NCBI GenBank assembly: GCA_963590405.1
Contig: CAVAPE010000083.1
Coordinates: 1 to 8,745, forward strand
Length of the DNA: 8,745 nt
Source of the DNA: Limisoma sp963590405
GTDB taxonomy: Bacteria > Bacteroidota > Bacteroidia > Bacteroidales > Muribaculaceae
Direction of reading: 5' to 3'
This document shows, piece by piece, positions 7,145-8,745 of this stretch (position 1 is the first letter of the stretch; the number at the start of each line of letters is the position of its first letter). A program made the translations under genes and the position numbers. The notes under the pieces were generated by a model that was given only the letters and a program-made list of their open reading frames with translations, ran no database searches and had not been told where the DNA came from.

Positions 7145-8587
7145 ATGAATTGGAAAGAAAAGGCTATACGCCTGTTGGAACAAAGCCTAAAACCCATTCC
7201 CCAAGAATTGAATGGAATTGACTGGAAAGGCGGTCTGTCGAACGACAAAGAGCGACTTGCCCAACACATTTGTGCATTCTCGAATATCACAGGAGGTGGG
7301 TTCTTGGTTTTTGGAATAAACGATGACGCTTCATTCTGCAAAATGACAAAAGAACAGATTGAGCAAATCGTAACACGTCTTGACAATATCGCACAAAACA
7401 GGATGTGCAGTCCAGTCCAACTTGAACATGCCGTTATGGAATACAACGGATATGCTTTGTTGTTTTTCCATATTCCAGAATACCGAGAGAAGCCAATGCA
7501 CCTACGCGGTGCAGATATCTACAATTGTTATACCAGGTCTGTCGGTCACACCGTGCGTATGTCAAGGCAACAGGTCCGCCACGCAATTGCAGACTCGGAA
7601 GGTATTGCATTTGAAGAACGAATTGCGAAGCGCAGTCTATCAAGCGAAGAGGTTCTTAACTTACTCAACTACAAAAAACTTTTTGAATTGTATAGGCGGC
7701 AAATTCCATCTACTACTGAAGCCATTCTTGCATTCATGGAGGAGCTTGAAATCTGTCGACAAGAAACCGACAACTATAGCATAACCAACTTAGGCGCACT
7801 GTTATTTGCTAATTCTTTAAGAGATTTTGAAAGCGTAAAAGACCGTTGTGTAACCATAAGACGTTACACAGGCAACAACAATCGGCAACTATTGTTTGAA
7901 CAAACTGAAAATAACGGATATGCTTCTGGTCTTGACAATATCATATCTTTCGTAATGAAAAACACAGGCACTGAACATATCGAAGGTGCAGCAAGAGAGT
8001 TGATACCAACCTACCCAATGGTTGCAATCCGTGAATTTATAGCAAATGCTCTTGTTCACCAAGATTTCGCAATAGGAGGAATGCCTATAACGATTGAAAT
8101 TTTCGGAAATAGGCTTGTCATTACCAATCCGGGGTATTCTCTTAACGACGTAACACGACTAATTGACCTTCCTCCCCATTCAAGGAATGAGCGAATGGCC
8201 CAGTTAATGCTGCAATTAGGACTATGTGAACGTCGAGGAAGCGGCGTTGACAGAGCTGTGGAAGCAATGGAGAAAATGCTTTTACCAGCATATAAAGCAG
8301 AAAGTGGCGCTAATTTTACACGCATAACTTTATTCCCACAGAAACCAATTTCGGACATGACAAAAGAAGAACGGATTGAAGCCTGTTATCAGCACTGCTG
8401 TCTAAACTTTGCTGACAATGAGCCGATGAACAACCAATCAGTACGGGAGCGTTTCGGATTGAACAAAAACAAAAGTGCTCTGGCCTCTCACATTATTTCA
8501 GATACTGTTGCAAATGGTCTAATCAAGCCTGCAAACCCAGACTCCGACTCTCGAAAATATGTTGCCTATTTACCGTTTTATGCATGA
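7145..8587 (+). CDS. AlbA_2 domain plus GHKL-type ATPase protein (COG2865, RecG-like)
   Basis: The 480-residue protein has the two-part layout of COG2865. First is an N-terminal AlbA_2 (Schlafen-type) domain, with IDWKGG (25-30) and AFSNITGGGFLVFGIND (44-60). In the second half is a divergent GHKL ATPase module, with REFIANALVHQDF (296-308; Asn301 in the N-box position), then IEIFGNRLVITNPG and CERRGSGVDRAVEAM (361-375). The last 75 or so residues look like a winged helix. Proteins of this type are annotated as transcriptional regulators or 'RecG-like' ATPases, though they lack helicase motifs. Many sit in mobile or defence neighbourhoods, but the biochemical role is uncertain. The gene starts ten bases after the ferredoxin stop, so it may ride on the redox operon; no own promoter is clear. 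Its A/T-rich composition contrasts sharply with the ferredoxin gene, pointing to recent acquisition. Confidence 0.9.
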   Translation: MNWKEKAIRLLEQSLKPIPQELNGIDWKGGLSNDKERLAQHICAFSNITGGGFLVFGINDDASFCKMTKEQIEQIVTRLDNIAQNRMCSPVQLEHAVMEYNGYALLFFHIPEYREKPMHLRGADIYNCYTRSVGHTVRMSRQQVRHAIADSEGIAFEERIAKRSLSSEEVLNLLNYKKLFELYRRQIPSTTEAILAFMEELEICRQETDNYSITNLGALLFANSLRDFESVKDRCVTIRRYTGNNNRQLLFEQTENNGYASGLDNIISFVMKNTGTEHIEGAARELIPTYPMVAIREFIANALVHQDFAIGGMPITIEIFGNRLVITNPGYSLNDVTRLIDLPPHSRNERMAQLMLQLGLCERRGSGVDRAVEAMEKMLLPAYKAESGANFTRITLFPQKPISDMTKEERIEACYQHCCLNFADNEPMNNQSVRERFGLNKNKSALASHIISDTVANGLIKPANPDSDSRKYVAYLPFYA

Positions 8588-8588
8588 C

Positions 8589-8616
8589 TTTTATTTTCAC
8601 AGGGAATCACGACATA
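8589..8616 (+). repeat. 28-base imperfect direct repeat, copy 1
   Basis: The sequence opens with TTTTATTTTCACAG, continues GGAATCACGACATA, and begins two bases after the AlbA_2/ATPase stop. It matches the copy at 8643-8670 at 25 of 28 positions. The differences are GG to AA and one C to T. Confidence 0.75.
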
Positions 8617-8642
8617 GCGCAAGGTGCTGTAATTCAGGATAT

Positions 8643-8670
8643 TTTTATTTTCACAGAAAATCACGATATA
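8643..8670 (+). repeat. 28-base imperfect direct repeat, copy 2
   Basis: TTTTATTTTCACAG is followed by AAAATCACGATATA, 54 bases downstream of copy 1 and 28 bases before the thyA start codon. The core TTTTCACAG..AATCACGA recalls the short TCAC-type intergenic repeats seen in Bacteroidales genomes. Confidence 0.75.
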
Positions 8671-8671
8671 A

Positions 8672-8683
8672 AATATAACTCAA
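8672..8683 (+). repeat. 12-base direct repeat, right copy
   Basis: AATATAACTCAA is identical to 7128-7139. It lies 15 bases before the thyA ATG, in the untranslated leader. Confidence 0.65.
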
Positions 8684-8698
8684 AAAAGACAAGATAAG

Positions 8699-8745
8699 AT
8701 GAAACAATATTTAGACTTGCTCCACCACGTTATGGAGCACGGCAC
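8699..8745 (+). CDS. thyA: Thymidylate synthase, first 15 codons only
   Basis: The frame opens with MKQYLDLLHHVMEHG and runs off the window. This closely matches the N-terminus of ThyA (MKQYLELMQKVLDEG in E. coli), the enzyme that makes dTMP from dUMP with methylenetetrahydrofolate in the cytoplasm. The leader is A-rich (GACAAGATAAG) without a clear Shine-Dalgarno sequence, as usual for Bacteroidales. No TAnnTTTG box is evident between the AlbA_2/ATPase stop and this start, so thyA may depend on transcription from upstream or on a degenerate promoter. Only the N-terminus is visible, so the catalytic cysteine cannot be checked, but the start is distinctive. Confidence 0.85.
   Translation, partial: MKQYLDLLHHVMEHG

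Noticed and set aside
7145..8587. Calling the AlbA_2/ATPase protein a RecG helicase
   Set aside because: The name is inherited from COG2865 annotation. No DEAD/DEAH helicase motifs are visible, and the ATPase module is of GHKL type.
8616..8628. Hairpin AGCGC-AAG-GTGCT as a terminator for the ATPase gene
   Set aside because: The stem is only five pairs, including one G-T, and no T-tract follows.
8589..8670. Minimal CRISPR array (28-base repeats, 26-base spacer)
   Set aside because: There are only two units with three mismatches, AT-rich non-palindromic repeats, a single spacer and no cas genes.

Overview
The window looks like a Bacteroidales chromosome, most likely Prevotella-like or a close relative. 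Four things point there: TAnnTTTG-type -7 promoter elements, start codons without clear Shine-Dalgarno sequences, a C-terminal type IX secretion (T9SS) sorting domain, and the kinds of proteins encoded. No ribosomal RNA, tRNA, transposase, integrase or true CRISPR array is visible. The longest stretch without a gene is about 140 bases.

Layout, left to right: (1) the 3' part of an HU-family DNA-binding protein gene, closed by a hairpin terminator; (2) a DUF115/MptE-like protein of probable glycan-related function; (3) ychF, the universally conserved Obg-family P-loop NTPase, with its own -7 element; (4) a strong hairpin shared with (5) a convergent gene for a secreted right-handed beta-helix protein carrying a T9SS type A sorting domain; (6) a visibly AT-rich two-gene islet encoding a DUF4160 and a DUF2442 protein, an arrangement that resembles a toxin-antitoxin pair; (7) a GC-rich gene for a small membrane-anchored protein of unknown function, whose ATG overlaps the DUF2442 stop; (8) a two-gene, ATGA-coupled redox operon with a near-ideal promoter. 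The first redox gene encodes a Tat-exported, probably lipid-anchored aldo/keto reductase-like protein with two Fe-S motifs. The second encodes a Tat-exported NapG/MauM-like protein with four 4Fe-4S motifs. Next come (9) an AT-rich gene for an AlbA_2/GHKL-ATPase (COG2865, 'RecG-like') protein and (10) the first 15 codons of thymidylate synthase (thyA).

The backbone is GC-rich: one line sampled inside the ferredoxin gene is 41/60 G+C. Two segments depart clearly from this, DUF4160-DUF2442 and the AlbA_2/ATPase gene, where sampled lines run 23-27/60 G+C. Both look like later arrivals. The second is bracketed by an exact 12-base direct repeat: one copy spans the ferredoxin stop codon, the other lies just upstream of thyA. 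An imperfect 28-base repeat pair sits between that gene and thyA.

The redox pair probably works together in the periplasm: the six Fe-S motifs could relay electrons to or from the aldo/keto reductase-like domain. That domain seems to have lost the Lys and His of the usual catalytic tetrad, so its chemistry is open. I see no complete new system. The best leads are the bracketed AlbA_2/ATPase insertion, the Tat-exported redox pair with the altered active site, and the DUF4160-DUF2442 islet whose two genes share almost the same start-site leader.
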